A stretch of 64,000 nt of DNA, from NCBI GenBank assembly GCA_022842065.1, contig JALHQH010000040.1, forward strand, positions 1-64,000, given 5' to 3'. The position numbers and the translations under genes are program-made. The notes beneath the pieces are model-generated. The model saw nothing but the letters and a program-made list of their open reading frames with translations, was not told the origin of the DNA and did no database searches. Source of the DNA: Caldilineaceae bacterium. Lineage in GTDB: Bacteria; Chloroflexota; Anaerolineae; Caldilineales; Caldilineaceae. Position 1 is the first letter of the stretch, and each line of letters begins with the position of its first letter. Shown piece by piece: positions 55,280-64,000 of this stretch.

Positions 55280-56221
55280 TCAGGCGCTATGGCGAAAAAA
55301 AAGATAGGTACCCCGTTGCAACAGATTGCGTGACAGCGGCATTAGTAAATTTTTTAATAGCGGTTTGGGGAGTCGCCAGTTGGTGGCAAAGGCATATTGC
55401 ACTGTCAGCGGAAGCTGCACCTCGCGCAGCCCTGCGCACGCGGCCATTTTTTGCAGGGTCACCCGTTTAAAACAGTTGATATGTTCCAACGGACTAACCG
55501 CATTGAGCGAATTTTTGCTCCCCTTCGGCGCGGCCCAATCCATTACCACTAGTCGGCGTTTGAGATCCTCGCCATTGGGCACGCTGATTTTGAGTAATCC
55601 ACCTGGTTTTAGGGCACGCTGCAACTGTTGCAGCGTCACTAAGGGTGCGGGCAGATGTTCAAAGACCTGCTCTGTGTTAATAAAATCAAATTGCTGTTGG
55701 GCCAATTCCGCCTCACTGATCACTTTGACGCCATGGGCCTGGGCATAGGCAATGCGCGCCGGCGAAAGCTCGGTGCCATAGGCATCACAACCAAAGGCTT
55801 TGGCCATGCGCGCCCACTTGCCCCAGCCCATGCCAAAATCCAAAAAGGCCAGTTGGTGGGGGCTCTTCCCCAAAAAGGCCATCACCTGCATGATCTCCTG
55901 TGCATCGCGGCTATGATAGGCCAGGGTATCGCTCTGCTGGTGGCGGGCAAAGACGGTCTGCGGGTCGATCCACCGTTCATAGAGCCGTTCCATCAACGCA
56001 TCATCCGGGATCTGCTGTTGATAGACCAATTCGCAGTTGGCACACTCGACCAGAATAAAGGTCGCGCCCTGTAGATATTCATACTCAATGCCCTGTCCAA
56101 CGGCGGCGTAGGCCGCGGTCAAATAGGCGCGCAGGGCCGGATCCGCATAGTCACAGCGATAGCGTTCGGTCCCCGCTGGGGCATGGCAACTGGGGCAGCG
56201 CGTTCGTTCAATAAAGGGCAT
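55280..56221 (-). CDS. SAM methyltransferase with N-terminal zinc-ribbon-like domain
   Basis: 313 residues. The start RTRCPSCHAPAG and, later, VECANCELVYQQQIPDD give two CxxC pairs (about 8-11 and 56-59) likely to bind zinc. The methyltransferase core follows: FLDFGMGWGKWARMAKAFGCD near 118 (motif I), YGTELSP, and FINTEQVFEHLPAPLV near 180 with LKPGGLLKISVPN. This zinc-ribbon/methyltransferase layout resembles the sugar C-methyltransferase and Methyltransf_23 groups of deoxysugar pathways, though no dTDP-sugar genes are in view. It starts 12 bases after asnB. Confidence 0.88.
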   Translation of the reverse strand: MPFIERTRCPSCHAPAGTERYRCDYADPALRAYLTAAYAAVGQGIEYEYLQGATFILVECANCELVYQQQIPDDALMERLYERWIDPQTVFARHQQSDTLAYHSRDAQEIMQVMAFLGKSPHQLAFLDFGMGWGKWARMAKAFGCDAYGTELSPARIAYAQAHGVKVISEAELAQQQFDFINTEQVFEHLPAPLVTLQQLQRALKPGGLLKISVPNGEDLKRRLVVMDWAAPKGSKNSLNAVSPLEHINCFKRVTLQKMAACAGLREVQLPLTVQYAFATNWRLPKPLLKNLLMPLSRNLLQRGTYLFFRHSA

Positions 56222-56233
56222 CGGGTTACTCTT

Positions 56234-58225
56234 TCAATTCTGCCAGACTTGCAACCAAGTTTCCAGGTTGATCAACCGCCACAGCAGGCTGCGGTTGGGT
56301 TTGTGTTCCTTGCGCAGCGCAGCTAACTGGTGGCGGACAGCCGCTAAATCAACATACGCACCACTGCGCGCACCATCGGCAAACCAAGGTGCTCCTCCTG
56401 CGAGCAGCGTAGTAAACCACTCCTCTTGTGGAGTCTCAAAGCCGATCTTATCTTTGCGCCAGACAATCTCGTCCGGCAAGCGCTGCTCGGCTGCCTTGCG
56501 CAGGATCCACTTGGTCCAGCCCTGGCGAATGCGCAGCGCGGCCGCGTGTTGAAAGGTAAATTCCATCAGCCGGTAATCGAGAAAAGGGACGCGCGCCTCA
56601 ATGCTATGGGCCATTGAATTGCGATCTTCATAGCGCAACAGCTCGGGCAGTGCCACCAAAATGTTAAAGTGCAGGTGCTCATTCATTGTGGCGGCCCGTT
56701 GGTAGGGAAAGTGCTCGTTGAGCGTATCGCGCCATTGGGCCGCAAAGGCCGGCTGCAAGAGGCGCGGTGCCAGCCCTTGTTGCCAGCCACGCTGCTGGAA
56801 TTGCCGCATTTGGGCGTCGGGCAACTGGGCTAGGAATAACTGTCTGAGTAAACTTTTCTTGGCCAGGCCTGTCGTCGCGCCAATCACCCCCATCTCCGCC
56901 CACAAGTGACCGAGCTGGGTAGGCTTTAACCACTGTTGGAGATAAACGCCAAAGGGGCGATAACCGGCCAGCGCTTCATCCGCGCCCTGCCCATCGAGGA
57001 GTACTGTGATCCCAGCTTCATGCGCCTTTTGCATGACACACCACTGGGCAAAGGGGCTGGGGGAGAGCACCGGCTCATCCTGATGCCAGACAAATTGTTG
57101 CAATTCGGTTTGCAACTGCGCCCCGGTTGGAAAGGTAAAGTGCCCCACGACCTGGGGTAGATGGTCAAGCACTTTTTCAATATAGACCCGCTCATTGTGG
57201 CGGCCGGCGGTGGCATAGACTGCGCTAAAGGTCTGTTGCTGACCAGTGGGAAAGTTGACACGGTTGCTACCCTCACTCGTCAACAGCTGATTGATGGTGG
57301 CGGTAATTGCCGATGAATCGAGCCCACCGCTCAAACAAGTGCCAATTGGTACGTCGGCGCGCAACCGTAACCGCACCGCGTCGGTAAAGTGTGCGCGGTA
57401 AGCAGCGATCAACTCCGCTTCGGTATAAACGGGGTTATCACGCGGCTCGACCGGCAATGCCCAGTAGCGCGCTACCTGGAGCGCGTTGTGGGTAATGGTC
57501 AGTTGGTGACCAGGCGGCAGGCTCGAGACATTGGCAAAGAAGGTTTCAGCCTGTTGCGGGTTGGGCAATAGATTGGCCAGCAGGTAGCGATAGACCATCT
57601 TTTCATTAGGCTGAAAGGGTACCCCATGTGCCCCCACCAGCGCCTTGATCTCAGAGCCAAAGCTAAACTGCCCATTGTAGTCGCTGTAATAGAGCGGTTT
57701 AATCCCAAAGCGATCACGCGCCAGAAAGAGCGTCTGGTTCTGGGTATCCCAAATCGCCAATGCCCACATGCCGTTAAAACGTGCCAATGCGGCCGCCCCC
57801 CACGCTTGATAGGCGGCCAGAATCACTTCCGTATCACTCCCCGAGCGAAAGGTGTAGCCATTGCCCATCAATTCCTGGCGCAGCTCCAAGTAATTGTAGA
57901 CCTCGCCATTATAGACGATCCAATAGCGCCCATCCTGGCTCTGCATCGGCTGATGGCCGGCGCTGGAGAGATCCAGAATTGCCAGGCGCCGAAAGCCAAA
58001 GGCAAAGTCAAATTGTTCACCCGCAAAGGTCGTGAGCGGGGGCAAGTTCAACCCTGCGTTGCGCTCGCTATCGGCACAAGGTTCGATCCGCCCTTGCGCC
58101 GTGTTGATCAGCAGGTAGCCGGCATCATCTGGGCCACGATGGCGCAGGCGTTGGGTCGCTGTCTGTAATGAGTGTAAATTAACCGCAGTGCGGTCGCGCT
58201 GCCAAAAGCCGACAATGCCACACAT
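56234..58225 (-). CDS. asnB: Asparagine synthetase (glutamine-hydrolysing)-like amidotransferase
   Basis: 663 residues. The Ntn-hydrolase glutaminase domain begins at Cys2 (MCGIVGFWQRD), with RHRGPDDAGY near 29 and YNGEVYNYLELR near 106. The synthetase domain has the PP-loop LSGGLDSSAITATI near 287 and VLLDGQGADEALAGY near 408. AsnB homologues inside polysaccharide clusters amidate sugar carboxylates or provide asparagine; the choice cannot be made here. It sits between a glycosyltransferase gene (6-base gap) and the zinc-ribbon methyltransferase gene, which points to glycan modification. Confidence 0.94.
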   Translation of the reverse strand: MCGIVGFWQRDRTAVNLHSLQTATQRLRHRGPDDAGYLLINTAQGRIEPCADSERNAGLNLPPLTTFAGEQFDFAFGFRRLAILDLSSAGHQPMQSQDGRYWIVYNGEVYNYLELRQELMGNGYTFRSGSDTEVILAAYQAWGAAALARFNGMWALAIWDTQNQTLFLARDRFGIKPLYYSDYNGQFSFGSEIKALVGAHGVPFQPNEKMVYRYLLANLLPNPQQAETFFANVSSLPPGHQLTITHNALQVARYWALPVEPRDNPVYTEAELIAAYRAHFTDAVRLRLRADVPIGTCLSGGLDSSAITATINQLLTSEGSNRVNFPTGQQQTFSAVYATAGRHNERVYIEKVLDHLPQVVGHFTFPTGAQLQTELQQFVWHQDEPVLSPSPFAQWCVMQKAHEAGITVLLDGQGADEALAGYRPFGVYLQQWLKPTQLGHLWAEMGVIGATTGLAKKSLLRQLFLAQLPDAQMRQFQQRGWQQGLAPRLLQPAFAAQWRDTLNEHFPYQRAATMNEHLHFNILVALPELLRYEDRNSMAHSIEARVPFLDYRLMEFTFQHAAALRIRQGWTKWILRKAAEQRLPDEIVWRKDKIGFETPQEEWFTTLLAGGAPWFADGARSGAYVDLAAVRHQLAALRKEHKPNRSLLWRLINLETWLQVWQN

Positions 58226-58231
58226 AAAAAT

Positions 58232-59467
58232 TTAAGCCTTGTTGAGTAAACGGTCATAAAGCTGGACAACTTTGCCCAGTTCGCCGGCTGCATTTAGTGC
58301 TGTGGCCGCGACGCGCGCATTACGCTGCATTGCGCGCCATGTGGCGGTCGTCGTCTGATTGAGCGTGGCCGCGATCGCTTCCGCCGCAAAAGAAGGGGCA
58401 ACGACCCCACAGTGATATTGCTCGATCAGCTTGGCCATCGAGGGCGAAGGGCCGGCACAGATCGCCAACCCGGCCCCGATACTCTCGAAAAATTTATTGG
58501 GCAGCGCCATCTGATCATTAAAACTCTGGGGCGGCAGCAGCGTAAAGCCGATATCATATTCGGCAATGCGCGGCACAATCGCTTCCGGTGCCACCGGCGG
58601 ATGAAAGAAAACCCGGCCAGGGGCAATGCGATCCCCTAAGGCTTTGAGTTCATCCCCATAGGGGGAAGGCATGAGCATAAAGTGAAGCGTATAGCGCTGA
58701 TCGGCGAGGGCGAGGGCCTCGAGCATTACCTCTGGTTTGCGAAATTTGGAGGCCGCACCATGATGGCTGATACGCAAATGGTCGTCATTGTGCGCCCGTT
58801 CGGGTATCGGCACATATTCTGGTGCGTTGAGGACAACCAGGGGTTGTATGCCAAATTCCTGGGCGTAGCGTTCGGCAATCGGCCCAGCTACCGTAATCGT
58901 TGCATCGGCGCGCGGCGCATATTTGTGGATAACGTTGCGTAACATTGGTTCGTGAAGCCACCAATCCGCCCGACTCTCGAACTCCAAGGGGGCATACTCG
59001 TGCAGATCGATGACCAGGCGCGCCCCATCCCGTTGCGCCAACTTGGCGGCTAACGACATGGTATGCCAATCATTGGCATGATAGGCATCGTGGCGCAGGG
59101 CCGTTAACGCCTGGATCTGCTTCATCAAGGGCCAACGCAGTGAGTAGCCGGCATCATAGGCTCCTGGGATAACCCGGCCCAGGTAGAGTGAACTGCGATA
59201 GGCCACCTTGGCGGCTTCCAGCGGCAACCGTTGGAAAAAGAGATCAAACTTTCCTTCATTCATGGCCGTTTTGATGGTCGCAAACGAGGCCATTTCCGGC
59301 AACTGAATCCAGCGTACTGTCGGCTCATTGGCCCAGCGCGGGTGCGGCGGCCCATAGCCGACCACCGTCAGATCGTAATAGGGTTGCAAATATTGAATCT
59401 GCCGCAGCACACGACCATCGCGGGCAATCGGCGAGAGGGAGATAATGCAGATCGACTTCCTAGTCAT
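58232..59467 (-). CDS. Glycosyltransferase (GT4-like)
   Basis: 411 residues. It starts SICIISLSPIARDGRVLRQ, the pattern of GT4 members with a DGRVLRQ nucleotide-contact loop. The N-terminal half includes ALRHDAYHANDWHTMSLA near 128 and LVIDLHEYAPLEFESRAD near 155. The C-terminal half has LRISHHGAASKFRKPEVML near 229, GRVFFHPPVAPEAIVPRIAEYDIG (near 278-300) and LPNKFFESIGAGLAICAG near 323, matching the donor site. It follows the flippase gene by 119 bases and precedes asnB by 6. Confidence 0.9.
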   Translation of the reverse strand: MTRKSICIISLSPIARDGRVLRQIQYLQPYYDLTVVGYGPPHPRWANEPTVRWIQLPEMASFATIKTAMNEGKFDLFFQRLPLEAAKVAYRSSLYLGRVIPGAYDAGYSLRWPLMKQIQALTALRHDAYHANDWHTMSLAAKLAQRDGARLVIDLHEYAPLEFESRADWWLHEPMLRNVIHKYAPRADATITVAGPIAERYAQEFGIQPLVVLNAPEYVPIPERAHNDDHLRISHHGAASKFRKPEVMLEALALADQRYTLHFMLMPSPYGDELKALGDRIAPGRVFFHPPVAPEAIVPRIAEYDIGFTLLPPQSFNDQMALPNKFFESIGAGLAICAGPSPSMAKLIEQYHCGVVAPSFAAEAIAATLNQTTTATWRAMQRNARVAATALNAAGELGKVVQLYDRLLNKA

Positions 59468-59586
59468 CTTCAGCTGCTCTCTACATTTCTATCTAATGGG
59501 TGGCTCTCCTGTTGTGGCCAGGGAACAATCCGCCCATCACAGTTAATTTTGCAAAACACGACAATGACCAGGCGTGGTTGGGGCCA

Positions 59587-60885
59587 TTACCCCAAATCCG
59601 GCGCGCTTGCGGTCGTCGCGGCGGCATTGGTGCGCCGACTGACAATCTGATAAAAGATAATGGCTAAGACAAAGGTAATGCTATAGGCAATGCTTGATGC
59701 AATCCCCGCCCCTAAGATGCCCATGCGCGGAATCAGCAGCAAGTCAAAGATCACCGTGAGTACCAGCGCTGTGCCGGCGTTGATCGAATTGTAGTGTGGA
59801 TAGCCGCGCCCGGCGATATCGTTGGTTAAGACGCGGGCTGAGCCCAACAGAATCACCCCTGGTAGGAGTGCCAACAAGGGCCAGTAGGCCGCATCAAACT
59901 CAATACTATAGAGCAGGTTAATCATTGGCCGGCCGACCACGGCCAGACCAAGAGCCGCCACCGTCGAAAGGGCCAGGGTGAGCCGAAAGACACGCGGGGT
60001 AAAACGATTCATCTCGCGGCCCGATGTTGCGGCGGCTTTGGGAAAGATGACAAAGCCAACTGCATTGGGAAAGTACCAAACCAGTTCGGCCAATTTCGTG
60101 CCGACACCATAGATCCCGACGCTGCCAACGCCCAAGAAATAGTTGACAATGAAAACATCCAAGCGGTAGTTAAAGAAGTGCATAATATTACCGATATGCC
60201 CACGCAGGCCAAACCCTAACGTTGCCTGCACCACTTCGGTATTCCACTTTGGCATAAAGCTGGCACCTTGACGGTGGAGCAGGATACACATGGCAACCAC
60301 AATGACCCCATTGGTAATCAACGCGGCATAGACCGCCCCGGTGACCCCCTGATTGAAGGTCAAGACAAAGAGCAGGGTTAAGCACAAATTGAGCAGGCCA
60401 TTGCCCAGCGAGATCAGATTAACGGTAAAGATTTGTTGAAGTCCCTGTAGCAAGGCGTTCAAGTAGCCTTGAAGTAAATTGATGGGCAATCCCGTCAGCG
60501 CAATTAGCACTAGCGGTAGCGATACACCGGGCACAATCAATTCCAGCCAGTGCATCGTCACTGCAAGCCAAACCAGCAACCCCCCCAACACGCTAAAGAG
60601 CAAGGTAAAAAGCATGGCATTGGCCGTGAGCTGTGCCAGGCTAAAACGTTGCGCACCAATGTAGCGCACATTGGCCACACCGATGCCGCTACTCAAAAAG
60701 AGACCAAGTAGAGAAGGAACCAAGGTTACTAGCTGTAAGATTCCTTTGCCTTCTGTGCCCAAGACGCGTGCAATCAGCGCCGCATTGACGATTGATAAAA
60801 TCAGCAAGACAACTTGAATCAAGAAGGTGCTGCTGACATTTTGGATGAAGCGGCTTGGATGCCTGAGCCGGGCAATAAGGGTCAT
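59587..60885 (-). CDS. Oligosaccharide flippase (Wzx/MATE-like)
   Basis: 432 residues with about twelve hydrophobic segments spread over the whole length. The start FIQNVSSTFLIQVVLLILSI and the repeated GLLNLCLTLLFVL, VYAALITNGVIVVAM and VGSVGIYGVGTKLAELVWYFP (near 225-250) are typical of the polysaccharide biosynthesis protein family. It should move lipid-linked repeat units across the cytoplasmic membrane for polymerisation by the Wzy-like protein at 45857. The gene begins 9 bases after the methyltransferase gene. Confidence 0.92.
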   Translation of the reverse strand: MTLIARLRHPSRFIQNVSSTFLIQVVLLILSIVNAALIARVLGTEGKGILQLVTLVPSLLGLFLSSGIGVANVRYIGAQRFSLAQLTANAMLFTLLFSVLGGLLVWLAVTMHWLELIVPGVSLPLVLIALTGLPINLLQGYLNALLQGLQQIFTVNLISLGNGLLNLCLTLLFVLTFNQGVTGAVYAALITNGVIVVAMCILLHRQGASFMPKWNTEVVQATLGFGLRGHIGNIMHFFNYRLDVFIVNYFLGVGSVGIYGVGTKLAELVWYFPNAVGFVIFPKAAATSGREMNRFTPRVFRLTLALSTVAALGLAVVGRPMINLLYSIEFDAAYWPLLALLPGVILLGSARVLTNDIAGRGYPHYNSINAGTALVLTVIFDLLLIPRMGILGAGIASSIAYSITFVLAIIFYQIVSRRTNAAATTASAPDLG

Positions 60886-60894
60886 AATTGCAAG

Positions 60895-61743
60895 CTACAC
60901 TGTTTCTTTAGATGGGGCCGCTGCTTTAGATTTGGCCACGACGATGAGTCCGTCACCCCAAAAGGGTGTACGCCCATATAAGAAAGCTGCCAGCAGACGA
61001 CGCGGCAACGCACGCGCGTAGCTTGCCAATGTGCCGTGTGTCGGCGACCCAGCCGCACTGTCTAGCGGTACTTCTGCCCCGGTTGCTGCACGCTGCGGCG
61101 TAACCGCCGTTGCTGGCGTGGCGGCTTGCCGCCGAAAGTATTTCTGAAATCGTTGTGGTAAAAGATTAGATTTATGGAACGAATACATGTAGACTTGTTC
61201 AATCTCAAAATTGTTTTTCTTAAAGAGATTGGTAATCGTTAAATAGGAAAACCAGTAGTTGTGATCTGGGTGTACATATTCAATGCCGCGTAAAAGCCAC
61301 AACAAGGTATCGATCCGAAAGGCATTCGGCACGGAAACGACTAGCTTGGTATGGCCTGGAATCATGAGCTGCTGGACTGCTTGAAAAAAGAGCCCGGGAT
61401 TTTGTAAGTGCTCGACGACTTCGCCGGCTAAAATGATATCAAATTCGACACCCTTTAATTCCGTACATTGATCGAGATAGCAGGCGTCGCCTTCGACTAG
61501 ATTTTGAAAACCCTCACCGCGCAGAAAGTCAAGCCCCGTCCCATCAATATCAAAGCCCCATAGCTCTTTGGTGACTTTTGCCAACTTTTGATGTAAGAGC
61601 AATCCTTGGGCAAAGCGTTCATCGAGAAGACCAGTATCCACACAGCCTAGATGCAAGACTCGTTGATCACGCGAGATATCGATCAAAAAGTCTTGTCTTC
61701 CAAAAAGGAGCGGGACTTTGGGCAAAGTCAGATAAGGGTTCAT
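60895..61743 (-). CDS. Class I SAM-dependent methyltransferase
   Basis: 282 residues from MNPYLTLPKVPLL, whose ATG overlaps the TGA of the preceding glycosyltransferase (ATGA); a GTG three codons upstream is also in frame. SAM-binding motif VLHLGCVDTGLLDERFA near 28, FDIDGTG, EGDACYLDQC and FDIILAGEVVEHLQNPGLFF near 100, then LVVSVPNAFRIDTL. The C-terminal quarter is Ala/Thr/Arg-rich, probably disordered. Its substrate is probably a sugar of the exported glycan, from context only. Confidence 0.87.
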   Translation of the reverse strand: MNPYLTLPKVPLLFGRQDFLIDISRDQRVLHLGCVDTGLLDERFAQGLLLHQKLAKVTKELWGFDIDGTGLDFLRGEGFQNLVEGDACYLDQCTELKGVEFDIILAGEVVEHLQNPGLFFQAVQQLMIPGHTKLVVSVPNAFRIDTLLWLLRGIEYVHPDHNYWFSYLTITNLFKKNNFEIEQVYMYSFHKSNLLPQRFQKYFRRQAATPATAVTPQRAATGAEVPLDSAAGSPTHGTLASYARALPRRLLAAFLYGRTPFWGDGLIVVAKSKAAAPSKETV

Positions 61744-62927
61744 GCGATGCACTCCCGATAAATTTCATCCAACTGCCGGCCAACTGCGGCATAGTTATAA
61801 CGCTGGCGGGCAGTGGTGGTAAGTTTTGTACGATCATAGGTTGGGTAACGATCAAGCATACGGTTGAGTATTTCTCTCAAACTGTCCGCGTTGGCTGGGA
61901 TAGCAAGTAGGCCAATCTCATCGGAGTTGACGATCTCGGGGATCCCACCGGTTTGAGTCGATACAATCGGCAGGCCCGATGCCATTGCTTCCACGAGGAC
62001 ACAGGGCATATTGTCCCAGATGCTCGGCAAAACAAAGATATGGGCATTGCGCATCTTTTCGGCCACTTCCGCTTTGCTGCGGCTCCCTAAGAAATGGACT
62101 TGGCCAGTGAGGCCGAGTGTCTGCGCCTGTTGCTCATAGGTGACGCGCTCCGGCCCATCGCCAATGATGGAGAGCTGCCAATCCGTGCGCTGTTGCTGCA
62201 ATTGGGCCAGTGCATCGAGTAGATAGTTAATGCCTTTGACATGTGTCGGGGGCATGGTGGCAACACAGAGTAGTTGTTTCTGCCCAGCCGGTGATTGGTT
62301 ACCCATTGCTGGATAAAAGAGATCGCTATCTACCACGTTGGGGACAATCTGAAAGCGCGCCTGCATGCCATACTGTTCAATACCCGCTTGTAAGGCTGCG
62401 CTTACCGGCAACACCTTATCGGCTAAGCGAAAGGCCGTCCTGGCTTCGAACAAGTCCAACTTGCCCAGCATGCGTCGTGGAATGGCGCTGTGTTGTTCGG
62501 TCACCACCACGGGGATCTTATAGATTTTGCCAAGCAAAACAGCGGGTAATGCCACCCGATGGATGTGGGCATGGATAAGATCCGGTCGAAATCCCTCCTG
62601 AGCGAGCCGTTGAAATGCCTTCAGGAAGGCACTATAGCGAACAAAATAGGATGTTCTGGGCACGCGCGATGGTCGATACTCTAATCTATAGGTTGGGAAC
62701 TGTGCCGGATCGTCGAGCGTTGGGATCGGTGCCAATTGCCACCAATGGGGCAACTGTGTGTTGCGGTTATTATAATGAATGACCACTACATCATTATACA
62801 GATTGGCTGCCTTGGCATGTTCCTGGACAAAAATACCCCCATAAGGATTGGCCATTGTCGGATACCAAGCGGTGATGAATAGCACCTTGAGCCGTTGGTT
62901 AGTTGAACGATTGGTGTGCATTGCCAT
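61740..62927 (-). CDS. GT4-family glycosyltransferase
   Basis: 395 residues. N-terminal domain KVLFITAWYPTMANPYGGIFVQEHA near 14-38 and DLIHAHIHRVALPAVL near 115. C-terminal domain with LLCVATMPPTHVKGINYLLDAL (near 219-240), SIIGDGPERVTYEQQA, the acidic-loop region LPSIWDNMPCVLVEAMASG near 300, and GGIPEIVNSDEIG. A canonical retaining GT4 enzyme. It lies 3 bases after the epimerase gene and overlaps the next methyltransferase by four bases, so it belongs to one tightly packed transcript. Confidence 0.94.
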   Translation of the reverse strand: MAMHTNRSTNQRLKVLFITAWYPTMANPYGGIFVQEHAKAANLYNDVVVIHYNNRNTQLPHWWQLAPIPTLDDPAQFPTYRLEYRPSRVPRTSYFVRYSAFLKAFQRLAQEGFRPDLIHAHIHRVALPAVLLGKIYKIPVVVTEQHSAIPRRMLGKLDLFEARTAFRLADKVLPVSAALQAGIEQYGMQARFQIVPNVVDSDLFYPAMGNQSPAGQKQLLCVATMPPTHVKGINYLLDALAQLQQQRTDWQLSIIGDGPERVTYEQQAQTLGLTGQVHFLGSRSKAEVAEKMRNAHIFVLPSIWDNMPCVLVEAMASGLPIVSTQTGGIPEIVNSDEIGLLAIPANADSLREILNRMLDRYPTYDRTKLTTTARQRYNYAAVGRQLDEIYRECIA

Positions 62928-62930
62928 GAA

Positions 62931-64000
62931 TTAATCTCGACGATCCTGATTGACTGCCTTGGCCCCAGTTAAGTGTTGTACAATCTGCGTTGCTGCTTGT
63001 CCACTGCCAAAAAGTTTCGGCGGCGGCGTCTGTGGCCAGCGCCGGCTGTTGACTGCCCACAAAATCGCGGCATAATCGGTGCCTGCTAGCACATTCCAGC
63101 CACTTGTCACGGTCTCGACCCACTCTGTCTCTGGCCGCAAAGTGATACAGGGCACGGCAAAGAAATAGGCCTCCTTTTGCATCCCCCCAGAATCGGTCAG
63201 CAAGAGCCGGGTATTCTGCAGCAACATGAGCATATCCAGGTAGCCGACTGGCTCGATCAAGTGGATATTGGCCATTGCCCCCGCTGATTGATCTAGCCCT
63301 AATTCGGCAATCTTTTTGCGTGTGCGTGGGTGAACTGGAAAGATCACCGGTTCATCCACCGCGCGCAAGGCGTCCAGAATGCGCTTTAACTGCGCCGGCT
63401 CGTCGGTATTATACGGACGATGGACCGTGGCCAGCAGATAACCTTGGGCGGTCAGCGCTAATTGGTCCAGGATCGTTGACTGTTGGTTGGCCAGCGCACT
63501 AAAGGCCAATACCGCATCATACATCGTATCACCAACCAAGTGGACATGCTTGGTGATCCCTTCCTTTGCCAGCAGATCGACCGCCGTCTGCGTGGGGCAA
63601 AAGAGTAGATCGGCACAATGATCGGTCAAGATCCGGTTATGCTCTTCGGGCATGGTGCGGTTAAAGGAACGCAACCCGGCTTCAACGTGGGCTACCGGGA
63701 TCTGCAATTTAACCGCCGCCAGCGCACCAGCCAAGGTCGAATTGGTATCGCCATAGACGAGCACCCAATCCGGCTGCTCGGCTTGCATCACTTCTTCTAG
63801 CCGGATTAACATCTGGCCAGTCTGCTGACCGTGGGTCCCGGATCCGATCGCCAGATTGCAATCCGGCTGGGGAATTTGCAATTCGTCAAAGAAGATCTGC
63901 GACATATTGTGATCATAGTGCTGCCCGGTGTGGACCAGCCATTCGGTATGGCCGGCCGCACGTAGCGCTTTGCTGACCGGGGCTGCCTTAATAAATTGAG
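62931..64000 (-). CDS. wecB: UDP-N-acetylglucosamine 2-epimerase (non-hydrolysing), 5' end outside the window
   Basis: The frame stays open to the window edge; the first visible codons read QFIKAAPVSKALRAAGHTEW, which is just inside the usual N-terminus, so only about ten residues are missing. Characteristic segments: VLVYGDTNSTLAGALAA, VAHVEAGLRSFNRTMPEEHN (catalytic acid and substrate contacts), VIFPVHPRTRKKI, DSGGMQKEAYFFAVP and LRPETEWVETV. It makes UDP-ManNAc from UDP-GlcNAc, implying that ManNAc or ManNAcA is a building block of the glycan made by this cluster. Confidence 0.95.
   Translation of the reverse strand, partial: QFIKAAPVSKALRAAGHTEWLVHTGQHYDHNMSQIFFDELQIPQPDCNLAIGSGTHGQQTGQMLIRLEEVMQAEQPDWVLVYGDTNSTLAGALAAVKLQIPVAHVEAGLRSFNRTMPEEHNRILTDHCADLLFCPTQTAVDLLAKEGITKHVHLVGDTMYDAVLAFSALANQQSTILDQLALTAQGYLLATVHRPYNTDEPAQLKRILDALRAVDEPVIFPVHPRTRKKIAELGLDQSAGAMANIHLIEPVGYLDMLMLLQNTRLLLTDSGGMQKEAYFFAVPCITLRPETEWVETVTSGWNVLAGTDYAAILWAVNSRRWPQTPPPKLFGSGQAATQIVQHLTGAKAVNQDRRD

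Overview
The window looks like a chromosomal piece of a filamentous-type Chloroflexota bacterium (Anaerolineae/Caldilineae/Ardenticatenia-like). This is inferred from the style of the family-5 peptide-binding lipoproteins, the secreted leucine-rich-repeat proteins with Thr/Pro-rich linkers, the very large alpha-2-macroglobulin and the repeat-rich intergenic DNA. No rRNA, ribosomal protein or other placement marker is present, so the assignment is tentative. I saw no tRNA, rRNA or CRISPR array.

Layout. 1-5036: a DUF1992 gene, a lone IS200/IS605-type tnpB, a CPBP membrane protease and argH. 5582-22864: a large oligopeptide/dipeptide ABC transporter region with four ATPases, four permeases and three substrate-binding proteins, interrupted by an ECF-like sigma factor and a membrane-anchored HTH protein (7979-9685). 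The first binding protein (9964-11883) appears to be circularly permuted: its C-terminal half precedes its N-terminal half. 22969-27921: a protein made of two Lrp/AsnC ligand-binding domains without HTH, fumC, and an OmpR-type response regulator with its histidine kinase behind a near-consensus promoter. 28306-42351: envelope and secreted proteins: two tandem paralogous LRR-FnIII-propeller proteins sharing a conserved leader, a 2074-residue alpha-2-macroglobulin with a CSEQ thioester motif, and an AT-richer pair comprising a matrixin-like HExxHxxGxxH protease and a membrane-anchored PDZ protein. 42423-44515: a VTT/DedA-like membrane protein and a lipoprotein with two cyclophilin domains. 44694-64000: a surface-polysaccharide cluster entirely on the minus strand: WecB-type epimerase (cut by the window end), glycosyltransferases, methyltransferases, Wzx-type flippase, AsnB amidotransferase, a Wzy/O-antigen-ligase-TPR protein and a WecA/TagO-like initiating transferase.

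How it fits together. The transporter region would import peptides, with several binding proteins feeding related permease/ATPase sets. The polysaccharide cluster would make UDP-ManNAc, start a lipid-linked glycan on undecaprenyl phosphate, extend, methylate and amidate it, flip it and polymerise or ligate it.

A recurrent structural theme is intergenic DNA built from short tandem units arranged as inverted arms (11.9, 18.4-18.8, 23.7, 44.6 and 50.9 kb) and long perfect palindromes (14.3, 28.0, 33.4, 43.0 and 52.2 kb). The units differ between loci while the architecture is similar. This and the permuted binding protein are the two observations I consider most worth following.
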